Positions 55,005 through 64,000 of a stretch of 64,000 bases of DNA are shown one piece after another. A model generated the notes under the pieces. That model did no database searches and had not been told where the DNA came from. It saw only the letters and a program-made list of their open reading frames with translations. The DNA lies in the NCBI GenBank assembly GCA_964368875.1, contig CAYJDG010000002.1, positions 1-64,000 on the forward strand, in the 5' to 3' direction. Origin of the DNA: CAYJDG01 sp964368875. GTDB lineage: Bacteria; Pseudomonadota; Alphaproteobacteria; Micavibrionales; Micavibrionaceae. Both the position numbers and the translations under genes were made by a program. How positions within the stretch are numbered: position 1 is the stretch's first letter; each line of letters begins with the position of its first letter.

Positions 55005-55784
55005 TCAGTCATTTCCTAGTGCGAGGTAATCTTTGATGACACGTCCATATGGCAGCGTAATATCAGCTATAAAATGACTTCCCCCAATAATTTTGCGCAC
55101 CGGGAAGTCGGCAACTGGAGCATTAACATGGGGGATCAGATGCAGGCGGGCGTTGCCACTCCAGGCTCCTTTTACTGTGACATCGCACATATTATAAGCA
55201 ACCAGCTGGGCGATTGCCGGGGTGCCATCGACGCCGGGAATAAATTTAAGATTGACCTGCGTTTTTGTCAGCTTCTTGACGATCTCATTAGGATTACACA
55301 TGGCCGCATGCAATGGGTTAGCCACGAGGTTGGTTGTCTTATATCCCATCGTGCCCATAGCGACCCGTTCACCAGCATATTCAAGCGTTCCGGTCAGGGT
55401 ATCATCGAATACAGCAAGCTTCGGCTGACCATATTTTTTCGGGAACCCCCAGATCTCACGCCCACCCGTCAAAGGGGGCTCATTATCAAGATACATCTGA
55501 CAGGTAAAATTGACCTCTTCCCCGTTGAAAAGACATGGAATGATAATTCCGCTTTCGCTGTAGTCACCAAATCCGGAACTATCAGGCATTTTGATAAATT
55601 CATACGCGACTAGATTTCCGGGAGCAGGCTCCAAAGGTTCTGGCAGAGCATGGCGAATAACGTCCGGATCAGTTTCATAGGTGATGATAAAGTATTCGCG
55701 GTTGATAAATCGGTAAGGACCGCGCGGATAACTGGGGGCCGCTGCGGGCATCCCTGAAAGGTTCAGAATCTCAGCACGGTTCAT
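55005..55784 (-). CDS. Acetoacetate decarboxylase-family protein
   Basis: The 259-residue protein has the family's pattern: LVAYEFIKMPDSSGFGDYSE, CQMYLDNEPPLTGGREIWGF, then LEYAGERVAMGTMGYK with a Lys that could be the Schiff-base residue, and a C-terminal PVRKIIGGSHFIADITLPYG. True acetoacetate decarboxylases convert acetoacetate to acetone and CO2; many relatives act on other keto acids or aldols, so the substrate is uncertain. It precedes the metallopeptidase gene by 2 bases. Confidence 0.88.
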   Translation of the reverse strand: MNRAEILNLSGMPAAAPSYPRGPYRFINREYFIITYETDPDVIRHALPEPLEPAPGNLVAYEFIKMPDSSGFGDYSESGIIIPCLFNGEEVNFTCQMYLDNEPPLTGGREIWGFPKKYGQPKLAVFDDTLTGTLEYAGERVAMGTMGYKTTNLVANPLHAAMCNPNEIVKKLTKTQVNLKFIPGVDGTPAIAQLVAYNMCDVTVKGAWSGNARLHLIPHVNAPVADFPVRKIIGGSHFIADITLPYGRVIKDYLALGND

Positions 55785-55863
55785 GGCATTTCTCCTGAAA
55801 AAACCTATTATCGAGCTCAGATAAAAGCCTGGCCTGTATTTTTACAAGCGAATTTTATTTTAT

Positions 55864-58800
55864 CTACCAGCACGACGTCCCAAGTTCTTTTTTCTCGGGG
55901 CGTTTCTGGGTACAGCTCAAAAAATATTGCAGACTTTTATCAAACTCAATGAATGCTGCATTCGACCAGCCGGCACTGTATCGGGGTACAGGATCATTGA
56001 TTGCTTCGATCATCCTGCTCAAAACCTCAGGCAGAGACTGTCCTGAAACTCCTCCAAACGGTAAAGGAATTGATCCGCCGATGGTCAATATGCCGTTTGC
56101 CAAGGTGATCACATAATTGGCAGATATCGCACCTGATGCAACTATGGCATAAGTCCCGGGTGGGCTGAGCATAGTCGCTGGCGTCGTCAAAGTAAGACCA
56201 CTTATATCTGCTGGAACGTCACCAGCAACCAATCCTGAGAAGGTCGCCGTAAAAGGTGGATCTGGCTGACCATACAGCCGCGTTTGATCATCAGCCGTGA
56301 TCGTCAAGGGCGCGGGATCGACGGTCATCTGGCCGTCGGAATACGTAATCGTATAATTTCCAAGACCAGTTCCGATTGCTGCACTCGGCGTAATAGTATA
56401 TGGGCTGCCTGCGACAGACGCAGTTACTGCAGATCCGGCGCTCGAAAGAGTTACGCTGGTTATGGTGTCACTGTTCAAAAGTCCACTTGAAGAAAATTCT
56501 GTCCCGGCGAATGTTACAGCTACCCCATAAGTTTTGACACGATTGTTCGCCAAAATGGTAAGCGGGACAGCGTTTAAGGTCAGTTGCCCGTTTGCATAGG
56601 TAATCGTGTAGTTTGCAAGTCCTGTCCCCGTAGCGGCGTTAGGAGTGATTGTGTAGGGGCTTCCTGCAACACTCGCAGTTGCGGGCGCTCCGGCGCTTGT
56701 CAATGTAACCGAACTAACTGCATCACTGTTGAGGAGACCACTGGTTGAAAACTCGGTTCCTGCTAATGCCTGCACAGCGCCATAGTTTTTTGTCGCATTC
56801 GTGGCCGTGATGGTCAAAGGTGCCGGGGTGATGGTGAAGTTGCCATTCACAAAGGAGAATTGATACCCGAGATAGGTGCTTAAGCTTCCAACTGTCGTGG
56901 TAATTCCTCCAGTATAGGTGCCGGCGCCCGTTGTTCCGTCGATAACTGTTGTTACAGATGGAGTTCCACTGAAAGCGGTAACCGCAGTATCTGCATCAAC
57001 AAAACTTCCCGATCTGGTGTAAGTCAAAGAAGGGTTCGCTGTGCCGTATTGCTTACTTTGCGCATCTGCAGTGAACGTGAGCGCGGGTGCGGCAGCGGCA
57101 GGATCGCTGAATAAAAGACGGTTGCCTGCTGCGACCGTGCCAGGTGCGACGGTTCCATAAGTCGCGTTATAAATGGCTGTCGCAGAAGGTAGAAGACCAT
57201 TGCGGATATTGTCCGCCGGACGGGTCGAATAAACCAACCAGCGTCCGGACGGCGTTGAGATCGCGGCAGCACCAGAATTATTTACAAAATTACGACCTGC
57301 TGACAGCACAAGAGAATTTCCTGCCCCGCTGGCGCTGAGCGTGCTTCCAGCCCCTATGCGTACGTCCGATCCAGCCCCGTTCGCGCGGACAAGGATTGAG
57401 GACGCAGTGATAGATGGCAATGTTACGCCCGAGGCGGAGGTCATAGAAACGGCATTGAGAGGTGTGATATCGCCCCATACATCAGAAAGCGTCATGGCGT
57501 TGCCACTGGCTGTTACGCTGCCTGAACCATTAACTTTACCTGTGAAGGTCACGTTTCCTGTTCCGGCAGCGATATTCAATGCGGCTGCGGTGGTGACATT
57601 GTTGCTCATGGTGATATTGCCACCGTTGGAGGTCAGGCCTATGGCATGGGCAAAATTAATTCCGCCTGTAGCATTAAATGTGATGTTACCGCCATTGGTT
57701 GTTATATTTCCTGCACTGAGTGTATTGATCTGGTTTCCAGCCGTCAGAGTAATATTACGCCCAGCCGCTGCCAGATTCAGTGTGTCAGTTTGCAGATCAA
57801 GCGTGATATTATTTGACGCCTGCAAAGCAATATTTGCAGAAGCTGAGAGCCGCTCAAGATATTCTGCAGCGAAAACTGAAAACCCATTGGTGGCATCCAT
57901 TGCTTCGGTCGCTTCAGCCAGGGCCGTACCCGAGAAAGGGTCAAGCGCTACGCCCCACTTAGCTGACTGGTATTGCTCAAGCAAATTCCGTGCATTTGTA
58001 CTTAATACTGCGTTAAACAAAAGTGCTTCGTCGATGAAGCCTGTGTAATAATTAGCGTTCCCGTAGGACCCGAGATTAAAAGTATTCTGTGTGTTAGAAG
58101 CCGCGGCGGTTCCCGAACCAACACTCAAGCTATTTTGATAGATGTTTCCTACTCGTGTCGCATTGTTGAAAGTACCGTTCAGAATTCCAGCCGTGCCGTA
58201 GGCAAGATTAGTACTCGAAGTTGCAAAGCAGCCTCCGGCAAACATGCAAATTCTTTGCCCACCATTAAAATAAAAGGCATGCCCTGAGCCGATGCCGCTG
58301 AGAACATTCCCGGTATTGACTGCCGTCTGGTTAACGAGCACGCCAACAGTATAATCAGCATTGATCGGGTAAGCCCCAGTCGGACTGATCATATTATCGG
58401 CACCATCAAAGCGCAGACCTCCCAACCCATTCTGCGCATTTGACACCCAGAGAGGCATCCGCACAATCGCCCCACCAGTGATGGCATAGCTGTTGTTACT
58501 TTTATCTACCCATTGCGAGACCAGTCCTCGATAGACAAAATTATTTCCAGCCCCAGTATTGTAGTTAGCAGACAGCGGTGTTGTGAGTGTGATGGTCGTG
58601 CCTACACCTGCGGTATAGCTGACAGATTGTATCGTGTAGGTATTCGTATTGGTGGCATCATTAGCCAACGCGGTTTGACCATCCACGCTGCCCAGTCTTA
58701 TTTTAGCTCCGGCGACTAACGGTGCAGTGAGGTTGAGATTGGTCGTTGTCGAGACCGTAGTCGCCCCTGCGACTCCGGTAATGCGCGCTGAAGATAAAGC

Positions 58801-60261
58801 ATCGCTGCTATATGTCAGGGTGATGGTGGATGGATCACTGCCATCAGCCCACAAACGCAAACTGCCCAAAAGGTTGACAGCAGAGTCCGTTGCATTGAAG
58901 CGGGGTGTAACATTGCCGTAGACAGCTATATTTGCTGGATCCAGCAGATACGTACCTTTTTCCCCTGCCGGTGCACTCAGGTCGACAAAGCCGAGCGCAT
59001 CCAGATGATTGTGCCCGGATGTTTCGACAAAGCCACCATTTCCACCGTTTGCGCCGCCACGTGCAAAAACATTGCCTAAGAACCGGGTGTCGCCATCGCT
59101 CCAGATAATTGTGCGTCCGCCATGGCCAGCAGTGATAGAGTTATTGAGGATCAAGGACTTTTGATCGACATAGGTATACGCAGAGGCTGGTGTCTCGCCT
59201 GTTCCCAGATAGTCACCACCAATTTTAATATCCCCGCCCCCAAGGTCACCAGATGCATCGAACACTGCGCCTTCAGCAAGCATCACCCGGTCGCCAAGCA
59301 TTTCGATACTGCCGCCCTGCTCGCCCGCTTCATAACCTGAAACATCGAGTAATCCATCAGCCACCACGGAGCTAAAACCCTGCTTCAGATTTTTGTCGGT
59401 AGCGTTATTGTGAGCGACTGCATTGGAACCCGGCGCGTACATAATGATACGTCCCTTGCGGGATCCGACTGCACGCGCCGCAACCGTACCTGAGACACCG
59501 ATCAGAGAGTTGACCATACTGCGCCCCGCGGCAGCGCTAAGCTGGATGGTGCCGCCGTCAGCCTGTAACAGGCCGGTATGATTGATAGCCTGCTGCAGAT
59601 CACTATTGGTCACAGCAAGACTCATAAGATTATCGCCGTACAGATCGAGCGTCGCTGTTTCACCCGCTCCTATCTGAATTCTTCCAAGACGCGCCGTAAT
59701 GATCCCACTATTTTCAACCTGTGGCGCGACCAGCCCCACCAGTCCGGCTTCTTTCGCTGAGATATGCCCCTGATTGATGATCCGCGCAGAGGGTTCACCG
59801 GGAATTGATAGATCGAGTAATCCACCACCCACCATAAAGGCATTGGTATCAATATCCGCTGTCGAAGCTACCAAGGAGCCAACATCTATGCGCGAATCTT
59901 TGCCAAACAGAATGCCGTTGCGATTGAGCAGAATGATTTTACCATTTGCATCGATCCGTCCCAAAATTTTTGAGGGATCCGATCCGGTCACTCGGTTGAG
60001 CATGATCGAAGACGCAGTCGGCTGTATAAAGCGGAGCGTTTCATCAGAGTTGATATTAAATGAGGACCAGTTGATGGCGGCCCTGTCCGTTGCCTGCTCA
60101 ACCGTCATGATCTTATCGGCAGCGGAAATTGTAGCGCCGCCACCTACTACTTGTCCGCCCTCGGGATTGGCAAAGAGCGGCGTGCTGAACCACGTCATCG
60201 CGGTACAGGTCAGCAGCAGGGTAGACAAAACTCTGGTTCGGGTGCGGAGTGCACGAGACAT
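55864..60261 (-). CDS. Second TPS exoprotein with LamG-like insert and MBG repeats
   Basis: The 1465-residue protein has a signal peptide and a TPS domain (IILLNRNGILFGKDSRIDVG at about 110-130). A beta-helix part shares blocks such as GGGDIKIGGDYLGTG with the first exoprotein. A LamG-like insert lies at about 460-780 (LWADGSDPS, WVDKSNNSY, LEQYQSAKWGV). Then come the shared RWLVYSTRP module and four MBG-type repeats (about 1064-1394: LTITATNATKNYG, ITYANGQLT). No TpsB gene is adjacent; the transporter at 21-22.7 kb may serve both. The tail ends near Cys without an anchor motif. Function is probably adhesion. Confidence 0.86.
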   Translation of the reverse strand: MSRALRTRTRVLSTLLLTCTAMTWFSTPLFANPEGGQVVGGGATISAADKIMTVEQATDRAAINWSSFNINSDETLRFIQPTASSIMLNRVTGSDPSKILGRIDANGKIILLNRNGILFGKDSRIDVGSLVASTADIDTNAFMVGGGLLDLSIPGEPSARIINQGHISAKEAGLVGLVAPQVENSGIITARLGRIQIGAGETATLDLYGDNLMSLAVTNSDLQQAINHTGLLQADGGTIQLSAAAGRSMVNSLIGVSGTVAARAVGSRKGRIIMYAPGSNAVAHNNATDKNLKQGFSSVVADGLLDVSGYEAGEQGGSIEMLGDRVMLAEGAVFDASGDLGGGDIKIGGDYLGTGETPASAYTYVDQKSLILNNSITAGHGGRTIIWSDGDTRFLGNVFARGGANGGNGGFVETSGHNHLDALGFVDLSAPAGEKGTYLLDPANIAVYGNVTPRFNATDSAVNLLGSLRLWADGSDPSTITLTYSSDALSSARITGVAGATTVSTTTNLNLTAPLVAGAKIRLGSVDGQTALANDATNTNTYTIQSVSYTAGVGTTITLTTPLSANYNTGAGNNFVYRGLVSQWVDKSNNSYAITGGAIVRMPLWVSNAQNGLGGLRFDGADNMISPTGAYPINADYTVGVLVNQTAVNTGNVLSGIGSGHAFYFNGGQRICMFAGGCFATSSTNLAYGTAGILNGTFNNATRVGNIYQNSLSVGSGTAAASNTQNTFNLGSYGNANYYTGFIDEALLFNAVLSTNARNLLEQYQSAKWGVALDPFSGTALAEATEAMDATNGFSVFAAEYLERLSASANIALQASNNITLDLQTDTLNLAAAGRNITLTAGNQINTLSAGNITTNGGNITFNATGGINFAHAIGLTSNGGNITMSNNVTTAAALNIAAGTGNVTFTGKVNGSGSVTASGNAMTLSDVWGDITPLNAVSMTSASGVTLPSITASSILVRANGAGSDVRIGAGSTLSASGAGNSLVLSAGRNFVNNSGAAAISTPSGRWLVYSTRPADNIRNGLLPSATAIYNATYGTVAPGTVAAGNRLLFSDPAAAAPALTFTADAQSKQYGTANPSLTYTRSGSFVDADTAVTAFSGTPSVTTVIDGTTGAGTYTGGITTTVGSLSTYLGYQFSFVNGNFTITPAPLTITATNATKNYGAVQALAGTEFSTSGLLNSDAVSSVTLTSAGAPATASVAGSPYTITPNAATGTGLANYTITYANGQLTLNAVPLTILANNRVKTYGVAVTFAGTEFSSSGLLNSDTITSVTLSSAGSAVTASVAGSPYTITPSAAIGTGLGNYTITYSDGQMTVDPAPLTITADDQTRLYGQPDPPFTATFSGLVAGDVPADISGLTLTTPATMLSPPGTYAIVASGAISANYVITLANGILTIGGSIPLPFGGVSGQSLPEVLSRMIEAINDPVPRYSAGWSNAAFIEFDKSLQYFLSCTQKRPEKKELGTSCW

Positions 60262-60335
60262 AACGTCTTATTGTACGGGAACTCGGACTCGGTCACAGCG
60301 TTAACTGCTGTTATTTGTGAGGCTGTGGATAAGTT

Positions 60336-60584
60336 TTACGCGGTTGTAAGCTTCTGTTTCTCAGAACGGGGAAGCGCCTTGATCGCGGCTTCGCGTTTCA
60401 GGGCTGAGCTGCGATCTGGATGACCTTCGGTAAAGATCACCTCATAGGGACCGCGATTGCGGGTGTATTTCGCGCCTGTCCCATCAGCATGCTTGCGCAA
60501 GCGTTGATCAAGATCGTTGGTCACGCCGGTGTAAAGCGTATCGTCGGCGCAGCGGAGGATATAAACAACCCAGGCTGCGTCCAT
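60336..60584 (-). CDS. GIY-YIG nuclease-family protein (UPF0213/URI type)
   Basis: The 82-residue product starts at the ATG at 60584, one base after the ABC-F stop codon, and reads WVVYILRCADDTLYTGVTND, then LRKHADGTGAKYTRNRGPY and LKREAAIKALPRSEK. These are the short GIY-YIG nuclease pattern with Tyr pair, Arg and Glu. Small members of this family are widespread and have largely unknown roles in DNA repair or recombination. The longer frame upstream overlaps the ABC-F gene and is not real. Confidence 0.9.
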   Translation of the reverse strand: MDAAWVVYILRCADDTLYTGVTNDLDQRLRKHADGTGAKYTRNRGPYEVIFTEGHPDRSSALKREAAIKALPRSEKQKLTTA

Positions 60585-60585
60585 C

Positions 60586-62433
60586 TCAGCCTGCCTGCGC
60601 CTCGAGCCAGACTTCCTCGGCCTCAGCCAAATCCTTAAGCGCCTGATCGTATTTTTTCTGAATGTCAGCAACCTTGCTGGCATTATCATAAAAGCCTGGC
60701 GCGGCCATCTGGACTTCGAGAGTTTCGATTTCAGCACTGAGGCGTTCGATGATTTTTTCGCTTTTTTCGATTTTCTTTTTGCTGTCGTTTGAAATTTTAA
60801 CAACAGGGGCAGCAACCGGAGCGGCTTTTTTCTCTTTTTCAGCCTGACGTTCTTCGCGCCGCGACTGAATTGTGAACTTACGATAATCCTCAAGGTCGCC
60901 TTCGAAAATCGAACAAGACCCATCTTTCACTAGCCACAGACGGTCGGCAACGCGTTCCACCATATTCGGATCGTGGCTGACGATGACAACCGCGCCTTCG
61001 TATGCATTTAGCGCTTGGACCAATGCCTCACGGGCATCGATATCAAGGTGGTTGGTCGGTTCATCCAGCAGCAACAAATGAGGCGCATCGAAGCTCATAA
61101 AGGCGAACAAAAGACGCGCTTTTTCGCCACCGCTTAGCGCACTGATTTTATTGTCAGCCAAATCGCGCGAAAAGCCGAACGCGCCAAGCTTCGCCCGCAC
61201 GACTGGTTCGCGCACATCAGTTTTGTATTTCTGCATCAGGGTCATCATTTCCTGATACGGGGTGCTATTGACATCCAGTTCATCAGTTTGATGCTGAGAG
61301 AAATATCCGATACGGAGTTTTCCGGAACGGAACATTTCGCCTTTCATCACACCCAGTTTTCCGGCAATCAATTTCATCATCGTCGACTTGCCGTTGCCAT
61401 TGGCGCCGAGCAAGGCGATGCGGTCATCATTGTCAATGTTTTCCCGCACATTCCGCAAGATAGGCTTGCCTTCGGTATAGCCTATATCTGCATGCGTGAT
61501 CGAAAGCATGGGTGAAGGAATTTTTTCAGGATTAGGGAAGTTAAAACGGATCGCGCGTTCGGCAATAACAGCATCGACAATATCCATTTTTTCAAGCGCC
61601 TTGATCCGGCTTTGCGCCTGACGGGCCTTACTTGCCTGCGCCTTGAAACGATCCACGAATTTCTGCATGTGATCGCGGTGCGCCTGCTGCTTTTCGTGCA
61701 TTTTCTGCTGCAACCCTAAGCGTAATGCGCGTTCGCGCTCGAACGTATCGTAGTTACCCGTATAGAGCGTAAGCGACTGCTTATCGACATGAATGACATG
61801 GTCGACGCATTTGTTAAGCATCTCACGGTCGTGCGAAATGATCATCAATGTATGGGGGTAAGAAATCAGATAAGTTTCAAGCCACATGATCGCTTCAAGA
61901 TCAAGGTGGTTGGTTGGTTCATCAAGGAGAAGAAAATCTGGCTCAACGAAGAGCACTGAGGCCAGCATGACGCGCATCTGCCAACCACCGCTGAATGATG
62001 AGAACGGCTCCGTCAGCTGATGCTCTTTAAAGCCGAGGCCAGTCAAGAGAATGGCTGCCTTGGCTGGGGCCGAGTATGCATCCATGTCAGAGAGCTGCTG
62101 ATAGATATCGGCAATCTTGTTTGGATCTTCCTCGGTCTCGGTCGCCTTCCAAAGGGCCGCCATCTCTTCATTGGCGGAAAGCACCATATCGATGAGCGGC
62201 ATATCAGTTTCAGGAATATCCTGTTTAACCTGACCGAAGCGCTGCTTCTGCGCCAGGCTGATGGTTCCGCCATCCGCATGCAGGGCGCCAGTGATTAGTT
62301 TAAATAATGTCGATTTCCCTGCCCCGTTTAACCCGATGACACCGACGCGCCATCCATCCTGGATATTGACGCTGCAATTGTCGAGAATGGTGCGTCCGCC
62401 AATCCGGTAGGTCAGGTTAGTAATATTAAGCAT
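60586..62433 (-). CDS. ABC-F family ATPase (Uup/YheS-like)
   Basis: This soluble protein has two ABC domains and no membrane part. Walker A motifs are GLNGAGKSTL and GANGNGKSTM, signatures FSGGWQMRV and LSGGEKARL, with DEPTNHLD twice. An inter-domain linker of the ABC-F type (from HEKQQAHRDHMQKFV) and a C-terminal coiled coil (SEKIIERLSAEIETLEVQ) follow. ABC-F proteins act on ribosomes to relieve stalls or, in some, antibiotic effects; the C-terminal extension fits Uup/YheS. The ATG at 62433 gives 615 residues and starts directly with NITNLTYRIGG. The upstream in-frame start at 62487 adds residues with no signal. Confidence 0.93.
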   Translation of the reverse strand: MLNITNLTYRIGGRTILDNCSVNIQDGWRVGVIGLNGAGKSTLFKLITGALHADGGTISLAQKQRFGQVKQDIPETDMPLIDMVLSANEEMAALWKATETEEDPNKIADIYQQLSDMDAYSAPAKAAILLTGLGFKEHQLTEPFSSFSGGWQMRVMLASVLFVEPDFLLLDEPTNHLDLEAIMWLETYLISYPHTLMIISHDREMLNKCVDHVIHVDKQSLTLYTGNYDTFERERALRLGLQQKMHEKQQAHRDHMQKFVDRFKAQASKARQAQSRIKALEKMDIVDAVIAERAIRFNFPNPEKIPSPMLSITHADIGYTEGKPILRNVRENIDNDDRIALLGANGNGKSTMMKLIAGKLGVMKGEMFRSGKLRIGYFSQHQTDELDVNSTPYQEMMTLMQKYKTDVREPVVRAKLGAFGFSRDLADNKISALSGGEKARLLFAFMSFDAPHLLLLDEPTNHLDIDAREALVQALNAYEGAVVIVSHDPNMVERVADRLWLVKDGSCSIFEGDLEDYRKFTIQSRREERQAEKEKKAAPVAAPVVKISNDSKKKIEKSEKIIERLSAEIETLEVQMAAPGFYDNASKVADIQKKYDQALKDLAEAEEVWLEAQAG

Positions 62434-62532
62434 GAAATTCCATTTTCTGTGACGGTCGCTTATGCCATAGGGAAAATTCAGGGTCAAAAAAAATCGCTGT
62501 ATTAATTCTCCAAAACCGCCAATATATGACCT

Positions 62533-63210
62533 ATGCGCCTGTTAGTAATCGAAGATGATCCAGAAATTCTTGACTATATCCGGAATGGTCTGACCGAGCA
62601 TGGTCATGAGGTTGTCTCTGCGACCGATGGTAAAGCAGGCTTAAACCTTGCCAGCGAACGCACTTTTGATGCCCTGATTGTTGATCGGATGCTGCCTCAT
62701 CTCGATGGACTGAGCCTGATCAAGGAGCTTCGGGCTGCTGGTAACCATACCCCTATCCTAATCCTGAGCGCGCTCGCACAGGTAGACGACCGCATCACTG
62801 GTCTGCGTGCAGGCGGAGATGATTATCTGATCAAACCATTTTCGTTTCACGAGCTGCTTGCCCGCATCGAAGCACTGGGCCGTCGCTATACAACCGCTGA
62901 CAAACCAACCACGCTGAAAGTCGCTGATCTGGAAATGGATTTGCTTAGCCGGACAGTCACCCGCGCCGGTCAGGTGATCGATATTCAGGCACGTGAGTTC
63001 CGTCTGCTGGAATATATGCTGCGTCATAAGGGCCAAGTGGTCACACGCACGATGCTACTTGAACATGTTTGGGATTATAATTTCGATCCGCAGACCAACG
63101 TCATTGATGTCCATGTCAGCCGTTTGCGCAGCAAACTAAACCGTAACTCACAAGTGCCGCTGATCCGCACAATTCGCGGGACTGGCTATAGCATCGATGA
63201 CCCAGACTAG
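62533..63210 (+). CDS. OmpR-family response regulator
   Basis: The 225-residue regulator has a receiver domain with the acidic pair in LVIEDDPE, phosphoacceptor Asp51 in ALIVDRMLPHLDG and the Lys of DDYLIKPFSF. A winged-helix DNA-binding domain follows (LTAREFRLLEYML-like stretch, VWDYNFDPQTNVIDVHVSRL). It is controlled by the histidine kinase whose gene overlaps it by 14 bases. Target genes cannot be told from the sequence. It is divergent from the ABC-F gene. Confidence 0.94.
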   Translation: MRLLVIEDDPEILDYIRNGLTEHGHEVVSATDGKAGLNLASERTFDALIVDRMLPHLDGLSLIKELRAAGNHTPILILSALAQVDDRITGLRAGGDDYLIKPFSFHELLARIEALGRRYTTADKPTTLKVADLEMDLLSRTVTRAGQVIDIQAREFRLLEYMLRHKGQVVTRTMLLEHVWDYNFDPQTNVIDVHVSRLRSKLNRNSQVPLIRTIRGTGYSIDDPD

Positions 63211-64000
63211 GCGCTACTATCATAGCTCAAGCTTTAAGATGGCCTTGCTGTTCACCATCTTTCTTGGCGTTGCAGTTTCGATCCTTGGGTATTTCACGTA
63301 CCTTTTTTCTCAAAACCCTGAGCAGCATTGGCTCGCCGCGCTCAGTGCGCTGTGCATTGCTTGCATGGGTGTCGTGATCGCAGTCAGTTTTCTGATCAGC
63401 AGATTTGTCGTCACGCGCACCAACCGGATCGCGCATACAGCGCAGGAAATTATCAATACAGGCAACCTCGCGCAACGCCTTGAAATTGATTCCCGTTGGG
63501 ATGATCTAAGTTACATGTCATCAGTGCTTAACCAGCTCTTTGACCGGATCGAGGATCTGGTTTTGAGCGTTAAGCAGGTTTCAGACAACGTTGCGCATGA
63601 TCTGCGCACACCGCTAACACGGTTGCGTAATAACCTAGAGAAACTTGGACGCGACAAAGCCTTACAAAACAATCCTGAGACGCATGAGCTTTGCGACAGT
63701 TTAATTATTGAGGCTGACCGCATTCTTGACACTTTTAGTGCTTTGCTGCGCATTTCAGATATCGAGGCACGACGCCAGAAACATCGGTTCAGGGAAGTTT
63801 CTCTCGATCAAGTCGTGCGCGATGTCATGGACCTTTATGAACCACTGGCAGAAGAAAAACACTTAAGGATCGGCCTTGCCCTTGAGACAGCGGTGATTAT
63901 AGGCGATCGTGATCTTCTGTTTCAGGCCTTCGCAAATTTGTTGGATAATGCGATTAAATTCACCCCTGCGGGCGGCCGCATTCAGCTCTCCCTTGCACCA
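63197..64000 (+). CDS. Sensor histidine kinase, N-terminal part (runs off the window)
   Basis: The frame is open from the ATG at 63197 to the last base, 268 codons. It has two membrane segments (LLFTIFLGVAVSILGYFTYL; LCIACMGVVIAVSFLI) with only a short loop between, and a HAMP-like region. The H-box VAHDLRTPLTRLR has His134, and an N-box FANLLDNAIKF lies near the window end. The periplasmic loop is only about 20 residues, so it likely senses through the membrane or via a partner. It phosphorylates the overlapping OmpR-type regulator. The G-boxes and C-terminus lie beyond the window. Confidence 0.93.
   Translation, partial: MTQTRRYYHSSSFKMALLFTIFLGVAVSILGYFTYLFSQNPEQHWLAALSALCIACMGVVIAVSFLISRFVVTRTNRIAHTAQEIINTGNLAQRLEIDSRWDDLSYMSSVLNQLFDRIEDLVLSVKQVSDNVAHDLRTPLTRLRNNLEKLGRDKALQNNPETHELCDSLIIEADRILDTFSALLRISDIEARRQKHRFREVSLDQVVRDVMDLYEPLAEEKHLRIGLALETAVIIGDRDLLFQAFANLLDNAIKFTPAGGRIQLSLAP

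Overview
The window reads as a draft-assembly piece of an alphaproteobacterial chromosome. The clues are a PodJ-like polar protein, a TPR lipoprotein next to ispE, and a DUF2924 plus serine-recombinase pair of the kind common in that class. I cannot name a genus. A run of exactly 100 Ns (17452-17551) marks a scaffold join that truncates two convergent genes.

Bases 1 to about 15.3 kb look like a mobile, defence-rich island. From left to right it holds: a RES-domain toxin-like gene followed by a truncated HEPN-like gene, which may be broken by an insertion-sequence end; a ParB/N6-adenine methyltransferase fusion with a DUF5681 gene; a PD-(D/E)XK nuclease-like gene divergent from a small controller-type HTH gene, with controller-box-like operators between them; a five-gene leftward operon with a Z1-domain SF2 ATPase, two further PD-(D/E)XK-like proteins and a pair of small tandem paralogues; a divergent cytosine methyltransferase plus DUF4928 pair; and DUF2924 plus a large serine recombinase. 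A tRNA-Gln(TTG) gene and its terminator follow immediately, and host-type genes start there.

From 15.7 to 28 kb: a PodJ-like SEL1 protein (cut by the gap), ispE (cut by the gap), a TPR lipoprotein, a small secreted charged protein, and a two-partner secretion pair (TpsB transporter plus a 1741-residue exoprotein with about 14 repeats of roughly 58 residues). From 28 to 40.7 kb: two RND efflux units that converge tail to tail, the second behind a consensus sigma-70 promoter overlapped by an inverted-repeat operator, then the tesA / ABC ATPase / FtsX-type permease cluster.

From 40.7 to 54 kb lies the most unusual region. It is one leftward operon: TolC-like lipoprotein, HlyD adaptor, GAF-HlyD fusion, M50 metalloprotease-HlyD fusion, and a 2413-residue adhesin with a LEPR-type N-terminus, a LamG-like domain, three C-type lectin domains and about 12 cadherin repeats. 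No ABC ATPase is encoded with it. This looks like a dedicated surface-protein export system that does not fit the standard type I layout.

From 54 to 64 kb: a YpfJ-type zinc metallopeptidase, an acetoacetate decarboxylase-family protein, a second TPS exoprotein with MBG repeats but no transporter beside it, a GIY-YIG protein, an ABC-F ATPase, and an OmpR-type response regulator overlapping a histidine kinase that runs off the window.
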